A stretch of DNA of 64,000 nt from Fistularia commersonii (lineage: Eukaryota > Chordata > Actinopteri > Syngnathiformes > Fistulariidae). Every line of letters begins with the position of its first letter. Position 1 is the stretch's first letter. The translations under genes and the position numbers were made by a program. Location of the stretch: contig JBBMNZ010000016.1 of the NCBI GenBank assembly GCA_037954325.1, positions 1,612,001-1,676,000 of the forward strand, in the 5' to 3' direction. This document shows, in pieces, positions 44,094-55,745 of this stretch. The notes under the pieces were generated by a model. That model saw only the letters and a list, made by a program, of their open reading frames with translations. It made no database searches and was not told where the DNA came from.

Positions 44094-44970
44094 ACACCTT
44101 CTGTCAAACTTCACTGAAGAAAATGTAATGGGATTGTAAAACCGTTGTTCTTGAATACGTCAGAGAGGTTTGTTATCACGTCTACGGTGCGGCCCGTCCC
44201 GGTGGAGGCTCAGAGAATGTCGCTTCTCCTCAGCGCTACTTGTTTCCAGGAGCTGTAAACCTTCTGGTCTCCATGGTGTTATTTTCCCATTGTGTTAAAG
44301 CCAGAGAATGAAGACGGAGAGAAGAGTTAAGAGCCGGTCGATGACAGAGGAACACTCAGTTTTGGCCGTTACTTTGCAGAAGTTAGACTTGTCCATAAAT
44401 TCTCTTGTTTCCGAAGGCGGAGAGCTCGGGCTCCCTCAGATGGCGGTATCGTCTGAATTCAGAACTAATTCTGACAAATCAATATATTTAATTCATTCCA
44501 ATTCTGCGGAGAATGCAGCGCTGACCTTTGTGTCTGACCAAAATTAATGTTATTCCAGGGGCGGGGCGAAATATTGATTCGCCACCATATTGTGGTATTT
44601 CTTCTTCCAGTGTTATGTTAACTAATAAATATCAATTATTTTATAATACAAACTATCAATATCAATAGATTTCCTGTCAAGCTGTTGGGAAGACCTCAAC
44701 GGACAACACCGTCTTTGAACAACACCGTTTCATCCATGCTGGTGAAGTGTCTTAGATGCATTAGATGTACGGCTCTGCCCGTCCACGAGCAGGACCTCCA
44801 CACCCCTGGGGACCTTCTCACTGTGAGAAACAGGTGCTCACTGCCACGCAGACCTGAACAATAAACACATTGAAGGAGTCACCCTGTTTTTCTTTTCTCG
44901 GCTAACTACATCTGCCAGCGATCACCACTCTCATCTGTGCAACGTTTATATTTATTCATTTTCTAGGACA
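44094..44970. other. Intron 3, no recognised feature
   Basis: Nothing recognised. Confidence 0.35.
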
Positions 44971-44974
44971 CAGA

Positions 44975-45484
44975 TAAAGAAATGGGCTGAAGTGGGTTGG
45001 AATGAGTGGAGAAAAAAGTCAGGAGTACTATGAGATTGAAGACTATCAGCCAGAGTAAAAGCAAAGGTGGTGGAGACAGTAGTGAGGTGGTATACAAACA
45101 GTGACAACGACCAAAAGACGGGAGGCAGAGCTGGAGGTCACAGAGATGAAGATGTTGAGGATCTCTTTGGAAGTGACCAGGATGGATAAGATCAGGAATG
45201 AGTCCATCAGAGGGACGGCACATGGTAGATGATTTGAAGAGAAGGTCAGAGAAGCCAGACTGAGATGGTTTGGTCATGGACAGAAAAGGGGTAGTGAATA
45301 TATTGGTAGGAGGATACTGGAATTAGAGGTCTAGAGGAAGACCAAAGAAAAGATTGATGGACATAGTGAGAGAGGATATGAAGTTGGTTGGTGTGAGAGA
45401 GGAGCATACAGAGAATAGGCTTAGATAGAGAAAGTTGATTCCCTGTGGTGACCTCTGAAGAGAAAAGGCCAAAGGAAAATATGA
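44975..45484 (+). mobile_element. LINE-A fragment, C-terminal region and 3' end
   Basis: Contains gatgttgaggatctctttgg, gtgaccaggatggataagat, gagtccatcagagggacggc, ctgagatggtttggtcatgg and gtctagaggaagaccaaag, ending tgacctctgaagagaaaag. Frames are broken. Confidence 0.75.
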
Positions 45485-45590
45485 ATCTGTCACAGGGGTG
45501 CGAGACATGTATGACCGAGATAACGTGATGACTGAGATAGTTTGGACATGCACAATCCTATGTTCATGTCCAAATCATGGTAAAGGAGAT
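45485..45590 (+). mobile_element. LINE-A composite with hairpin, copy 4, truncated
   Basis: Begins tgtcacaggggtgcgagaca as in the other composites. The hairpin is AGTTTGGACATGCAC at 45539-45553 with GTTCATGTCCAAATC at 45562-45576, two mismatches. The second 3' end is missing after about 45590. Confidence 0.68.
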
Positions 45591-46982
45591 GATCATGTTC
45601 ACTGTTCACCAGTTATTTCTACAACCATTCCCTGCACAAAGCATTTTTTATTTCTTATTATATCTTCATAAGTGGTGTTTGTTTGTACATATTTAACACA
45701 GTGTGTTTATTTTGTATCACTCTCCTGTATTTAAGTTCTTTTTATTATTACCATTCCCACACTTTTCTCCTTGTAATGCTGCTGTGACAACAATCAATAC
45801 AGTCGTTCTTATCTTACAATATCATTCCAAACCTTGAAATTTGTTCAGAAACTGCCTCCCTGGATGAGTTCTCTAAGTTCTCCCTGAATAACTCTTCAGT
45901 CTAATGGGTCTCTTAAAGAAAAAAAAAAAAAAAAAAATCACACACAAAACAGATCCCAATAAAGTCAGCGATGACTCTGACACCAAAACTCAAAATTACG
46001 GGAGGATTGAAGACAAGCCGAGACAAGAAGCTGCGATTTGAATCTCCAGACAAATCACTTCAATGGGACAGAATGAAAGGAATGAATGGAACAGTCGGGG
46101 ATGGCGGTAAGAAGTTCTACCGAGACATTTAGTTCTCCACGGAGAATAGACGTTGATAGCTAGTCCGTCGATGAGCAATCGAAGGACTGCTCAAAGGACT
46201 GTTTGTCCTTTGAGCCACTAAGAACGTACCCTTTGATAGCAGCGGGGAAAAACAGAAATGAGGAGACGGCTGTTTTCCGGGCTTCGTCCCGCCGCCACAC
46301 GTGATCCGGAGATTACTTTCACTTCTGAAGTCGACATAATTTCTTTTATTAGTCTCTTTCCCCCTCACTATGCACAATGAGTCGGGAGCCGCCATTGTCT
46401 GCGTGCCTAAGAGTGTGAAATCTGCCTGGGTAGACTCGCGACGGTGAGATTACATCCCCGGATGATTCAAGATTCGAACGTTATGAATATCAAACACCCT
46501 CCGAGCGAGTAAGTAAGAGACTCCCAAGCGGTTTTCTCTCGCCGGGACAAACTTTTCCGACACCCCCTTGCATTCACAATAGTGGGTGAGGGAGGCTGCG
46601 GTTCAATAACCTTTATCTCCAGCACGCAGGGACACTTAGCTGGCGAGGAGGGCTCTCTTCAACTAACACATGCAAACATCGTAATGAAATGTAAACATTT
46701 CAAGAGAGGCGCCTGAAAACATGGGGTTTAATCAGCACCCAACGTCAAAAGGTTGAGGATCTTACTGATACCGTCCGGAAATGCATTGATGCTGACTTTG
46801 TGATAAAATCACAGCTTTGATGTCTCTGGCACGCGAGCTACAAACATGGCCGCCTGATAGCAGCTATTATGGAAATGCAATGGGCTCAAATATTGCAAGT
46901 GATTTGTCGTTTGGCAAAATTAATACTCCGTTTGAGTCTTTCATGTTTTATGCACTTGTATGCTCATGGACATGAAGCACTT
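45591..46982. other. Intron 3, no recognised feature
   Basis: Contains a poly(A) run at about 45919-45937. Nothing else recognised. Confidence 0.35.
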
Positions 46983-47585
46983 ACCCAGTCTCCTTTCCCT
47001 TTGGGTCTCCACAACCAATCATCTGCTGCCATATAACCTTCTCCTCTCACACCAACCCGCTTCCGGTCCTCTTTACCTCCATCCATACAGCTCCTCTTAA
47101 ACCACCAGGCCAACCACTCAGCTTAGGTGGACACATTTGCATATCTTCTTCTTCTTCTGCTGTCATCACCAGCCTCCATCTAATGCTCTTCTCTCACACC
47201 AGCTACCTTCTTGTTCTGTTCCCCTCCATCCATGTACCTCCTCCAGACCTCCTTCCAGCCTCAGCATCCTTCCACCCAGATCTTCTCCATCCCCTCTCTG
47301 TCCATGTCCAAACCCTCTCAGCCCAGAACAACTACAATGAGCAGTCCATGTGATCCTGTCCATCCTCCTCACTCCCAAAGAGGAACCTCCGTATATTCAC
47401 CTCTGCCGCCTCCTGTCCTGGCTGTTCTTCACCTCCACCTTCTCCACCTTTTCTGTCCTTCAAACAGATGCTCCTTTATCACCCCTGAGCCTTTCCTCCA
47501 GCCGTTCCAACCAGCCTGCGAACCTTCCTCCACCTCTTCTCCACCATCTCCATTGCTCTGGACTGTTGATAAAAATCCTCAATGT
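46983..47585 (-). mobile_element. LINE-A fragment, minus strand
   Basis: On the minus strand: GVRRMDRITWTAHCSCSG, then LRGFGHGQRRDGEDLGGRML and RLEGGLEEV, preceded by QDRRRQR-type words. This is the uninverted form (GHGQRRDGEDLGRRML) of the segment that is folded back in the composites. 3'-proximal words at 47000-47060 (gtctccacaaccaatcatct) complete it. Confidence 0.72.
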
Positions 47586-48540
47586 TCTTACGCTCCTCTC
47601 ACTGTAGCCTCACCGTTTCACTTGGGTTCTTCTCATTCAAACACCTGTAATCTGTTTTGCTGTTGCTAGTATCCGTGCTTCAAAAACCACTAGAATTACC
47701 ATGTTTACTGCATATATTTGGATCTGCGATTTGAAGAAGTTCTTGCTAAAGTGTTTCAGACCATCTTTGGCAAATAAAAAGGTTCTCAGTTGGCGAAGCA
47801 TGGTCAATGAGGAACCGCAGAAGGGCTCAAGTGAAGAAAACGAGAAAAACCCTGCCCAGATTCTGATGGTGATTCATGAAGCGAGAAGGAACGGTGTCTC
47901 TGTTTAGCATAGGTGAGATGCTAAACATTCCGATGCGCACGCTCCGATTGATGCATTCTCTCCAGAATCCCCTCCGGGTCCAGATTCATTTTCACATCTG
48001 TAATTACAGACCGCTCCCGTGCACGGGAGAGTGTCGGCGTCCGAGCGAGGCGCGATTTCAGGGGCGTCGTCGGAGCTCCATCGTTAATCAGCAGTCAAGC
48101 GGAGGTCTGGGGGATCGGCTCCATCGATTCTCTCCCGGGGAAACCGATTCAATCAGGGGTATTACTTAAATGGAGCAAAAACAGAGGGAGTACGGTGAGG
48201 AAGGCCAAGAGGACGGGAACACGACGAGCCGCTGGAGAGGATTTAACTTCTCACGGCGGGGGATGGAGATGTAAGGTAAGGATGAGCTGGGGTTTGCGAT
48301 TTGACCGTGCAGAAGGGAAGGTCGTCAATTGAAAGATCCACCTGAAAATGTTCTCAATTCTGTTTATTTTTTTAATTTTGTCATTGCTGTCGTCAGTCTG
48401 TTTAGTTTTGGTTTGTCTATTTTTCACCTTTACTGTCTTTTTTTTTGGTGGTGTTCTCTTTGCTGTCTATTAACTTGCAGATGTATTTTGCTATTTTCTA
48501 ACAGTCCTTTAATTGTCTCTCTACATTTATATTCATATTT
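47586..48540. other. Intron 3, no recognised feature
   Basis: Nothing recognised. Confidence 0.35.
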
Positions 48541-48655
48541 ATTGACACTATAACTGTTACGCTGCCGTGACAAAAGAATTTAAGATAAACTTTTTGGATA
48601 CCCATCAGGGAAATTCCTTTGTCACAGCAGCGTAACAGTTGTAATGTCAAAAAAT
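48541..48655. repeat. Inverted repeat hairpin, arms of about 45 bp
   Basis: tgacactataactgttacgc, tgccgtgacaaaagaattta at the left pairs with taaattc-type sequence, gggaaattcctttgtcacag and cagcgtaacagttgtaatgt at the right, with few mismatches. The centre is about 48588-48600. Such hairpins can arise from short DNA elements or SINE tails. The class is not assigned. Confidence 0.6.
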
Positions 48656-49341
48656 AAGAAAGTAAAATAAATATGAATTAAAATGAGAATAATATCAATA
48701 TGAGATTTCCTCAGTATTGACACCAGAGAAACGGTATATAGTCCCACCTTCAAAAGAAGAGTGGACAGGTAAAGAAATAACTCGAGGAAATGAAAGCTAT
48801 AGAGTAAAACATCGTAGGAGCTGCTGCGACACGCTGCTGTCTACCAGCGCCATCTGGAAAAAAAAAATTCCCTTATGGGGATCAATAAAATTTATGCCAT
48901 TTTTAAAATATCGAGGAGACTTCAAGAGATGTTAGCAAGCAGGCAGGAAAACAAGAGTCTGGCACTCTTCGCGTTTTAATTATTGATGAGTTCAGATTTA
49001 TTCAGCTGGCTCTGAAAGTTTGAAAGGTGTTACCGTCTCCGCTCGTATGGCGGTTTCAAAGTGCTTTACACCAGACTGCGTTCACCTCTTCACACACCGA
49101 GCCGCCACGCATGGCGCTAACCAGATCATCAAGAGACATGCGGAGTTTAACGTCTTACCGTCAGATCCTTTGGCTTGACCGGCCCAAAAACGGATTTAGT
49201 CAAAGGAGATGAGCTCCCAGCAAAGGTCTGTGTGCAGGTTGAAAGCAAGTAGCTCAGATTGTTTTCATTCATATAAACAACAAACTCTAAATCTCAAAGC
49301 GTGCCTTTGTCAAAAGTGTCTGCCAAAAAGTCTGAATATAA
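48656..49341. other. Intron 3, minor repeat words only
   Basis: A tail-like cccttatggggatcaataaa occurs at about 48869-48890, and a fish repeat fragment (aaagtgctttacaccagact) near 49059. No gene. Confidence 0.35.
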
Positions 49342-49552
49342 TACCGTAATTTCCAGAGCGCATCTGAATATAAGCCGCACCGGCTAAAAATAACAAAATA
49401 AATATATGTGCACATATAGTCTCAGTTAGCTGCAGGTATCCATGTTGTAACATGTCGTTGGCCCCAAAAAAGTCAATAAATTAGCCGCATCGTTGTTTCA
49501 GCCGCAGTGTTCAAAGCGTGGGAAAAAAGTAGCGGTTTATAGTCCGACGGTA
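49342..49552. mobile_element. pogo-related MITE
   Basis: About 210 bp. Left end ACCGTAATTTCCAGAGCGCA; right end reverse-complemented TACCGTCGGACTATAAACCG, with further ataagccgcac and gccgcagtg words. TA flanks both ends. It is non-coding. The ends relate to those of the elements at 9.3 and 52.6 kb. Confidence 0.7.
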
Positions 49553-52500
49553 ATAAAATGACGGTACTTATCAGAAGAAGTCCGGGTCTATCGGTGAAAG
49601 ACAATCAACAAGATTCCCCTCTGGAGGCAATGAGTCCTAGATAGGCCAACTTGTGACTGCTGACGGAGGTCCTACCCTGAGTACCAGACAGCAAGCTTCT
49701 GTTCTGTTGCTACAGTCCGACCTGGGCTAGCTCTGACGGATTAAAGGTGGGAGTTTAGCACTCCGAGTGTCTTTTTAACCAAACATGTTTCATCGTCTCG
49801 CCCGACTGTGACTTACCAGTCTTTCCCATGCTAGGTTGACTTAGCAATCATCGCAAATAAGTTTGTGCAAACCCAAACAGCTCCCCTGAGATTCCACCTT
49901 CATGCATGAAAGCTGAATAACTTATCTGGGTTGTCCACTTTTGAGGCGTCCCGTGGTCCACCAGCGTTCATGACAAACGGAGGCAACGTCACCTGGGCTG
50001 AGCTTCACCCTGGGCCACCGCTCGATCGCAGAATGACATACAGACACTGAAACTTCCCCGATATCTCAAACCTTCTGACCCACATGCAAACTCCACCGCG
50101 AAGGAGCCGAGGCAAAGATCTTATTGACACCGACGTGTTTTCCTTGGACCAGTCATTGAGGTAATGCACTGTAATATTTTCAGCAGCACCTTTCATCCCG
50201 AAGTGGAACACCTCCAATGTCTCAAGCGATATTGGGCGGATGAGACTCACCGTATTGTTTTTTTTCAAGGGGCATGATTTGCTAAAATCTCCAAAACCAA
50301 CGTTTTCTGATCATTTTATCTGAGGCTTGGAAAAGATAAATGCGCTCAGACATAATTTGCTGCATCTGACCTTGATTATACATAATGAGACTTGCCAAGG
50401 CCAATGATATGATGAAATCACTCACAGACGCACAAAACGGGGTAACACATCGACTCGCGCGCGCACACACACACACACACAGCCGGTCCCGATCATACTT
50501 ATTACTTTGAGAATCTTCAAAGAGCTCTTTGATCACCTCCTTTAAAATCAAGTTCATAAAGAGTGCAAATAAGAGATGGCCTGTAGTTCCAGCCGTATGC
50601 AAAGTTGGGTGATAAGGCAGAGCAGCAGTGCCAGGAAGCCTGACCTCTGAAGGATCTGTGTCTTATCTGCAGAGGGAACACTGGTTAGATGTGAGCTTAA
50701 TATGTAAATTCAGAAGAAACGCCAGTGAATTTCACGGTCCGCCGGGATTTCATTCTTTCCTGCGGATAAGGCCACGGCTACTTTCAACTTAAACTGCTGT
50801 CCAACTTACTTGTGAAGTTTACACGCGATTATAAAGCTGCCTCCAAAAGACATTTGCAAATTTTTCAGTTCCACTCTCTGAAATTCAAAATGCAGAACTG
50901 TATCCTAAAAACCCGAGGGGTGACTTTAGTTTCAGAAGAGGAGCGAAGAAGATGAAAGAATACAAACTACACTTGTCCGATGCTGTGGTCAACACTGCCG
51001 AGTCCTAACGTCCTTGATGCGGGATATAAAAGAAAACAGAAAAGGACCAAAAAAGACAAGTGGTGGCGCAAATCCATCTAAAAACCAAGCAGATCAAGAA
51101 AACTCCAAAGCAGCCATATGAGACTGATGAGGAAAATCGCATTGCGGACTTGTCAACGGTGACAATCCTCGATACCATCCAAAATCTTGCCCAGACGCTG
51201 AGTGGACATACATGTTCTCCAACATGGACCCCATACTGTAGCTGCAGAAGCCGGTGGACAAGCAGTGTCACATGAACACCACCATAATGATTCTTCTGAG
51301 GGTGCTAATTAGGAGCAAAAGCAAACTACACCTGTCTTTAAATTACAAAGCGCTATGCAAAATATACAGATATGCAGAAGTGTGGAGGGACTGCTAGGCC
51401 AAGAAGAGGCACATGTGGAGCGTCATTCCCAGCCTGAAATGACCTTGGTTTCAATGCCTTGCCGCCTTTCCTGTCCTCAAACCGCACAGAACAATGACAC
51501 ACATGAGCTGTAAACTCACCCAGCCGCCTCTCACCGCAACATTTTGCGGTCCGCTGTGCGAATAGAAGGTTACCTCGGACTCTCTGGTGACCGAGAGCCC
51601 TGAAACAACAGCGGCTGATTTTAATTTTTCATAAGAGTGCCCCCCGAGCAACGGCACCACCTGCTGACCTTTGAAATACGAGTGTACAAGGTGAGGCCCG
51701 CTTGCAGATGGGCAATTACGCAGGGGCATTGTGAGCACAAAGGCTTGGGGAACCATCTCACTTCATAATTAAGACAGTGTCAGAGCTTCGGTAATGCTTC
51801 GGTATGTCATTAAAACGGATGACTTTCATTTCAACCGAGGCGGGGATGAATTTTAGGTAAGAGCAGTGTCCCTGTATCCCAAAAAGCAGAGAACAGATAG
51901 TACACAGAGGGAGTCGCAGGAAGGCAAACAACACGATTAACCTGCAGGACGCGAACAAAAGCTGAGACAAAGTTTATGTCCAGTTCAGCAAACATCTAGA
52001 CCTAAGCGCCTTGGATGACCCCAGGGAATGTATACTTCAGTGCCTTACAGAAGACACACGACTCGCGTGCGGGAAAAGCGGCTCTTGCAGCTCGGCCGGA
52101 GTAACGCAAGGGAGATGGGGATGTTGATGATGATGCCCAGTTACGTGAGATGTCAAACATCACGAGACCAACAGCAGACCATTTAGATCTATTTCCAACA
52201 TTTAAGAGGAAAACAGAAGGCCTATAAATAATCCAGCCAAAACATCAAGTGTTGCTTCAAGTGTTCCTGTGGAATGTTGTATAATCTCACCCACTGTGAC
52301 TCAGTCTGCAGCAACCCACTGAACAGGCCGTAGATTTAAAGATATCACCTCGCTTTAGAAAGGTGTTAGAAAAGCTCCAGAGCGAAATCCATGTTTGAAC
52401 CAAAAAACAACAAAACTATGAAACCCGAAAGAAGTTGCAATTAAGTTTTGTGGCGATTATGGTTTGGATCTTCCGAGACTTTGGACTTTGTGGAGTTTGT

Positions 52501-52631
52501 TCTGGTAAGTAAGGTCTTTAGTATTTAAATAAAATATTGGCTTCCACCTGTGTGTCTCCGAGGATCCATCAGATCTCCAAAGCACAATATGGGTCTATAA
52601 TATGTTCAAATCCTCACACTTGAACACGAAG
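49553..52631. other. Intron 3, about 3 kb with no gene recognised
   Basis: A short (CA)n tract lies at about 50464-50481. Several open frames of 60 to 106 codons resemble nothing. No RNA gene was recognised. Confidence 0.4.
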
Positions 52632-52899
52632 TACAGCAAATTCCGGACCTTGCTTTGAAACACTGCAGCTTAAACAACAATGTAGCTAATTTATGGATTT
52701 TTTGGGGGGGAGAATGCCCCACGCCACTAGAATATTTAGCCTCTTTACAATGAAATTAGCATGAAATTTTGGGGTCGTTCACATCCGACACTGAAGAAGA
52801 CAACTTTTATGTTTTTTTTATACTAAGGAGAAAGACCAAGATAGCGATTAGCTAGCCGGCTTATATTAAGGTGCGCTCAATAGTCCGGAAATTATGGTA
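52632..52899. mobile_element. pogo-related MITE
   Basis: The ends TACAGCAAATTCCGGACC and, reverse-complemented, TACCATAATTTCCGGACTAT are inverted repeats of the same type as at 49.3 kb. The inside has cactgcagcttaaacaacaa, tgtagctaatttatgga and tatttagcctctt, shared with the copy at 59.84 kb. It ends about 150 bp from the donor of exon 3. Confidence 0.72.
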
Positions 52900-53047
52900 C
52901 TGATTTGTGTGTGAAAGAAAACCCATCCTGTAATCGAACACCGTGACTTGGGTCTCAGTGAGCCAATCTTGACCTGCCTTACTGTGTTCACGGTATATTT
53001 CTATGAGCTCGGTGGTGTTTCGGGAGCACGTGGAGTTGGCCACTCAC

Positions 53048-53170
53048 TGCAAATTGCGTCGGCCTCATCCGAACCATCGCCACATTCTGGCTCTCCGTCA
53101 CAGCGCCACCTCGCTGGGACACACTGTCCGTTCTTGCAGGCGAAGTCGGTGGTCGCGCAAGTCTTCTTTG
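53048..53170 (-). CDS. lrp8: lrp8 exon 3: LDL-receptor class A repeat LA2
   Basis: The exon is 123 bp, or 41 codons, phase 1 at both ends. It follows a good acceptor (tctccacag) with a pyrimidine-rich run before it, and ends at the donor gtgagt. The product begins KKTCATTDFACKNGQC and continues WRCDGEPECGDGSDEADAIC, giving all six cysteines. The KKTC opening is shared by LA2 of both LRP8 and VLDLR. LA repeats fold around one calcium ion held by the acidic CDGE and DGSDE residues, and a tryptophan before the fourth cysteine (here in RWRC) usually contacts lysines of the ligand. Both are kept, so the repeat should be able to bind ligand. The upstream exon with LA1, the main Reelin-binding repeat in mammals, was not found between here and 64000. 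The downstream intron is 28 kb. Confidence 0.93.
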
Positions 53171-53589
53171 CTGTGGAGACATAAGAGGGAGGAGAGACAC
53201 AACGTTACATCTCAGAAGACGGCTGCAAAAAATCGAGCGGGTGTAGAGGGCGTGACGCAATACAAGAGCAGCGGGTTACATCCAGAGCAAAGCAAACATG
53301 TCGGGCCTGATCATCCACTCGACGAGAGGCCACGGGGGTGACGCAATTAGCGCTGTTACTGAAGTCCCCGCAGATCCCTGAACCAAATTCGAAACGATTA
53401 CCAGGCTCGATTCCAATCCCCCCGCCGACAGTGAACGCTCCGCGGTTGTGTAGCCAGCTGTTTGAGCAACGGCATTTCATGGAGACTGGTTACAAAAACC
53501 ATCGGTGTTTCATTCACTAACTGCTTCCCCAGGTGAGCCGAGTATGTCTGCCTCAACCATCGACTCCCGCATCGGAGCTGGATACCTGC
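53171..53589. other. Intron 2, 3' end
   Basis: The acceptor of exon 3 is preceded by a clear pyrimidine tract. Otherwise no recognised feature. Confidence 0.4.
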
Positions 53590-53768
53590 GCTCGGGTTGC
53601 GGCCTCCAGTGAACGTCCAACATGTGTTTGGACTGTGGGAGGAACCCGTAGGAACCCCTTAAAGACACAGGGAGAACATGGGAGACTCCACACAGGAAGG
53701 CCTCCTGTGTGCAACCAACCAGGGACCTCTTACTGTGGGGTGAGGCGCTAACCACTGCGCCACTGCTA
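53590..53768 (-). repeat. tRNA-like SINE, head and body
   Basis: On the minus strand, A-box TGGCGCAGTGG lies at 53752-53762, followed by ttagcgcctcacccc, aagaggtccctggttggttg and the body word cctcccacagtccaaacaca. This copy shows the cleanest A-box. The tail side is missing. Confidence 0.7.
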
Positions 53769-53824
53769 GTTCACGGTAACTAGCATACAGCAAGCACTGA
53801 ATGCAAATATTATTAGGTCAGATA

Positions 53825-53945
53825 TAATTCAAAACTGTGTCTCTGATTCCCGTAAGGGGGAAGACCCCTTACGGGAATCCATCCAGGGACCTTCTAGCTG
53901 AGAGGATGAAGCGCTAAACACTGCAGTGACCAACTGCACCCAAAC
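53825..53945 (-). repeat. tRNA-like SINE, head fragment
   Basis: A second head copy right next to the first: ggaatccatccagggacctt, ctagctgagaggatgaagcg, ctaaacactgcag. It also contains a small perfect palindrome, gtaaggggg ... cccccttac-like, at about 53851-53876. Confidence 0.55.
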
Positions 53946-54754
53946 ACAACCAGAGCCTTCTGTTTTTGGAGCTCGGAGCTCCACGACTTCCTGTTTGGGA
54001 TCATCAAAGCTCCATTTAACATTTTCCAGGCAGATGCTTCTGCAAGGGTTCTGATGGATTTCAACCAACTCATGACCCATTTTCAGGGTCCGGTCAGGAA
54101 TCTGCGGAACGTCACTGTGTAGCGGTTTGGTTACAGCCTATGGCCTCCAATGTCCAGTCACCTTCTCCTTGCGAGGAGAAAATTGGAGTACTTGAGTCTG
54201 TCACGGGAAAAGGCGAAAAAAATCACTCTCCTTGACAGCGAGAGCCAATGAACAAGAGAAAGCACTCGCTCGGTGTGTGAGCAATGCGTTGCCAGGCCAT
54301 GATGAAATATACAGGGGGTCTGACAAATGGGAAAAAAAGTGTGTGTGTAGTGTGTGTGCGTGGTTAAGTATGTAGTGTGTTTTTTCTCCCTTCTGACAAG
54401 CAATGGAATTAACTGTGACTCGGACAGTTCCATTTTCCTCCATGTGAGCACGGCGGTTCACCACATCACGCTCCTCCTCCGAACCACTCTGGCTTAGCTG
54501 AATGCTAAGCTACATTTAACATGAATAAGTAATAATTAACTTGAGTGATGGAAATATGATGTCATAGAAAGTTCATTGGTGTGTATGAACATGGGGGCGA
54601 CTAGAGGGTAGAGAGTGGCGACCCTCCTTCCCGGAGGTCGATGGTTCGATTTCCGGCTGCTCCCGTCTGCACGCCAAAATGTCCTCTGCTAGGAAACCAC
54701 CTGACCGGATGCTGCTTGATGGTGGTCTTGTCAAAATCTTTGCCATTACAAGAA
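53946..54754. other. Intron 2, no recognised feature
   Basis: A short gtgtgtgtag-type tract lies at about 54339-54365. Nothing else recognised. Confidence 0.35.
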
Positions 54755-54806
54755 GATTTTCCACGAGTATTCACCGTGACTTAGATGACTGACAACGTCC
54801 ACAGAC
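54755..54806 (+). repeat. Foldback-family repeat, short piece
   Basis: Reads acaagaagattttccacgag, attcaccgtgacttagatga, then ctgacaacgtccacagaca: the flank block of the family. Confidence 0.5.
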
Positions 54807-55574
54807 ATGTCCACTATGTCCACTCTACTGCTACTATGTGAAGGGTTGAACGCGGTCCAGTGCTTTGAAACCCCAAGGAGACCATTCCTACAAAGAGCCT
54901 TCAAGCCACGGGTCTGCTCCTCACTTCTACATCGCTTCCAAAATGCTTCTTTTGGTGGCAGTGCTAACAGGTTCATGGATACAACTCACGGACAGACAGA
55001 TTTATGAGCAACCATCGAAGTGGTTCCGTTAAGTCCGGAATTCCATCCAAATATGAACCAGACCCCGATGCACTGGATTTTTAAGGAGGGAATGAAGCCG
55101 GCAAACACAAATCTCTGGTGGTGTGAAATTTGCAAGCTGACTAGCCGATATCCGCTGAGGAACGGCAACGCTTGAAGCCACTGAGATGTTTTTTTTTCTG
55201 TGTAAATAGGACGGCCGATGCTGCCAAAGTGGATTTAGACCGGGATGGTTTATTTGCTTTAACAAAAACAACACCACCTCATCGCTGGCTGGAAATCTAA
55301 AAGCAGCCGATGGAGGCAGGATCAATTTGCTTGGTTGTGATTCGGGCTGGCAGTGCCGGGTTGAGGTAGGCTTCCCTTCCCAGTCAAATAACAGTTTGCT
55401 TTTCCTGTTTTTACTGCAGCTGACTGTCTGGGAGGATGGAGTTTGGAGGTTTCAACACCAACTTGTGAACGTTCAAAAGCCCGTCTTGGGTAATTTGAAA
55501 TTGAATATCCAGAGTTTGGCCTACAGACTGGACATCTGAGAGCTGGCAGCCCCGACCGTCCAAAGATCAGGAAG
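54807..55574. other. Intron 2, no recognised feature
   Basis: Nothing recognised. In particular no LA1 exon. Confidence 0.4.
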
Positions 55575-55745
55575 AAAACCATTCATCATCATCTACACCG
55601 CTTATCCTCCAATCAAGAGGCGACTGAGCCGATCCAAGCTGCCATTGGGTGAGAGGTCTGGTTCACCTCAGACCAGACGCCAGTCAATCACACGTCTGGA
55701 CTGTACAGGTGATTGTCTGCAGTTTTTGGACTGTGGGAGAAATAA
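55575..55745 (-). repeat. tRNA-like SINE, body
   Basis: Words gctgccattgggtgagaggt, gccagtcaatcacacgtctg and tttttggactgtgggagaaa fit the family on the minus strand. The head and tail are lost. Confidence 0.55.

Larger units (their letters stand above)
2872..53170 (-). other. lrp8: lrp8 (ApoER2) gene, internal part: exons for LA2 to LA8
   Basis: Five exons on the minus strand encode seven consecutive LDL-receptor class A repeats, each with six cysteines and an acidic SDE or ADE calcium box. The exon plan of one, one, three, one and one repeats is that of VLDLR and LRP8, known from the family. LRP8 is favoured by the CDGDDDCGDGSDE box of LA4, the GADE box of LA3 (VLDLR has GEDE) and the TCRPDEFQCGDG start of LA7. 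The receptor sits in the plasma membrane of neurons and binds Reelin and apoE-type ligands. Introns inside the window measure 28,057, 12,192, 6,114 and 3,063 bp in transcript order. Every intron begins GT and ends AG. Exons 1 and 2 and everything from the first EGF module onward are outside the window. Exon numbers are inferred from the family. VLDLR is the main alternative. Confidence 0.88.

Noticed and set aside
2872..53170. Assigning the gene to vldlr
   Set aside because: LA3 has the GADE box and LA4 the CDGDDDCGDGSDE box as in LRP8, and LA7 begins TCRPDEFQCGDG. The choice still rests on memory of both families and should be confirmed by a tree.
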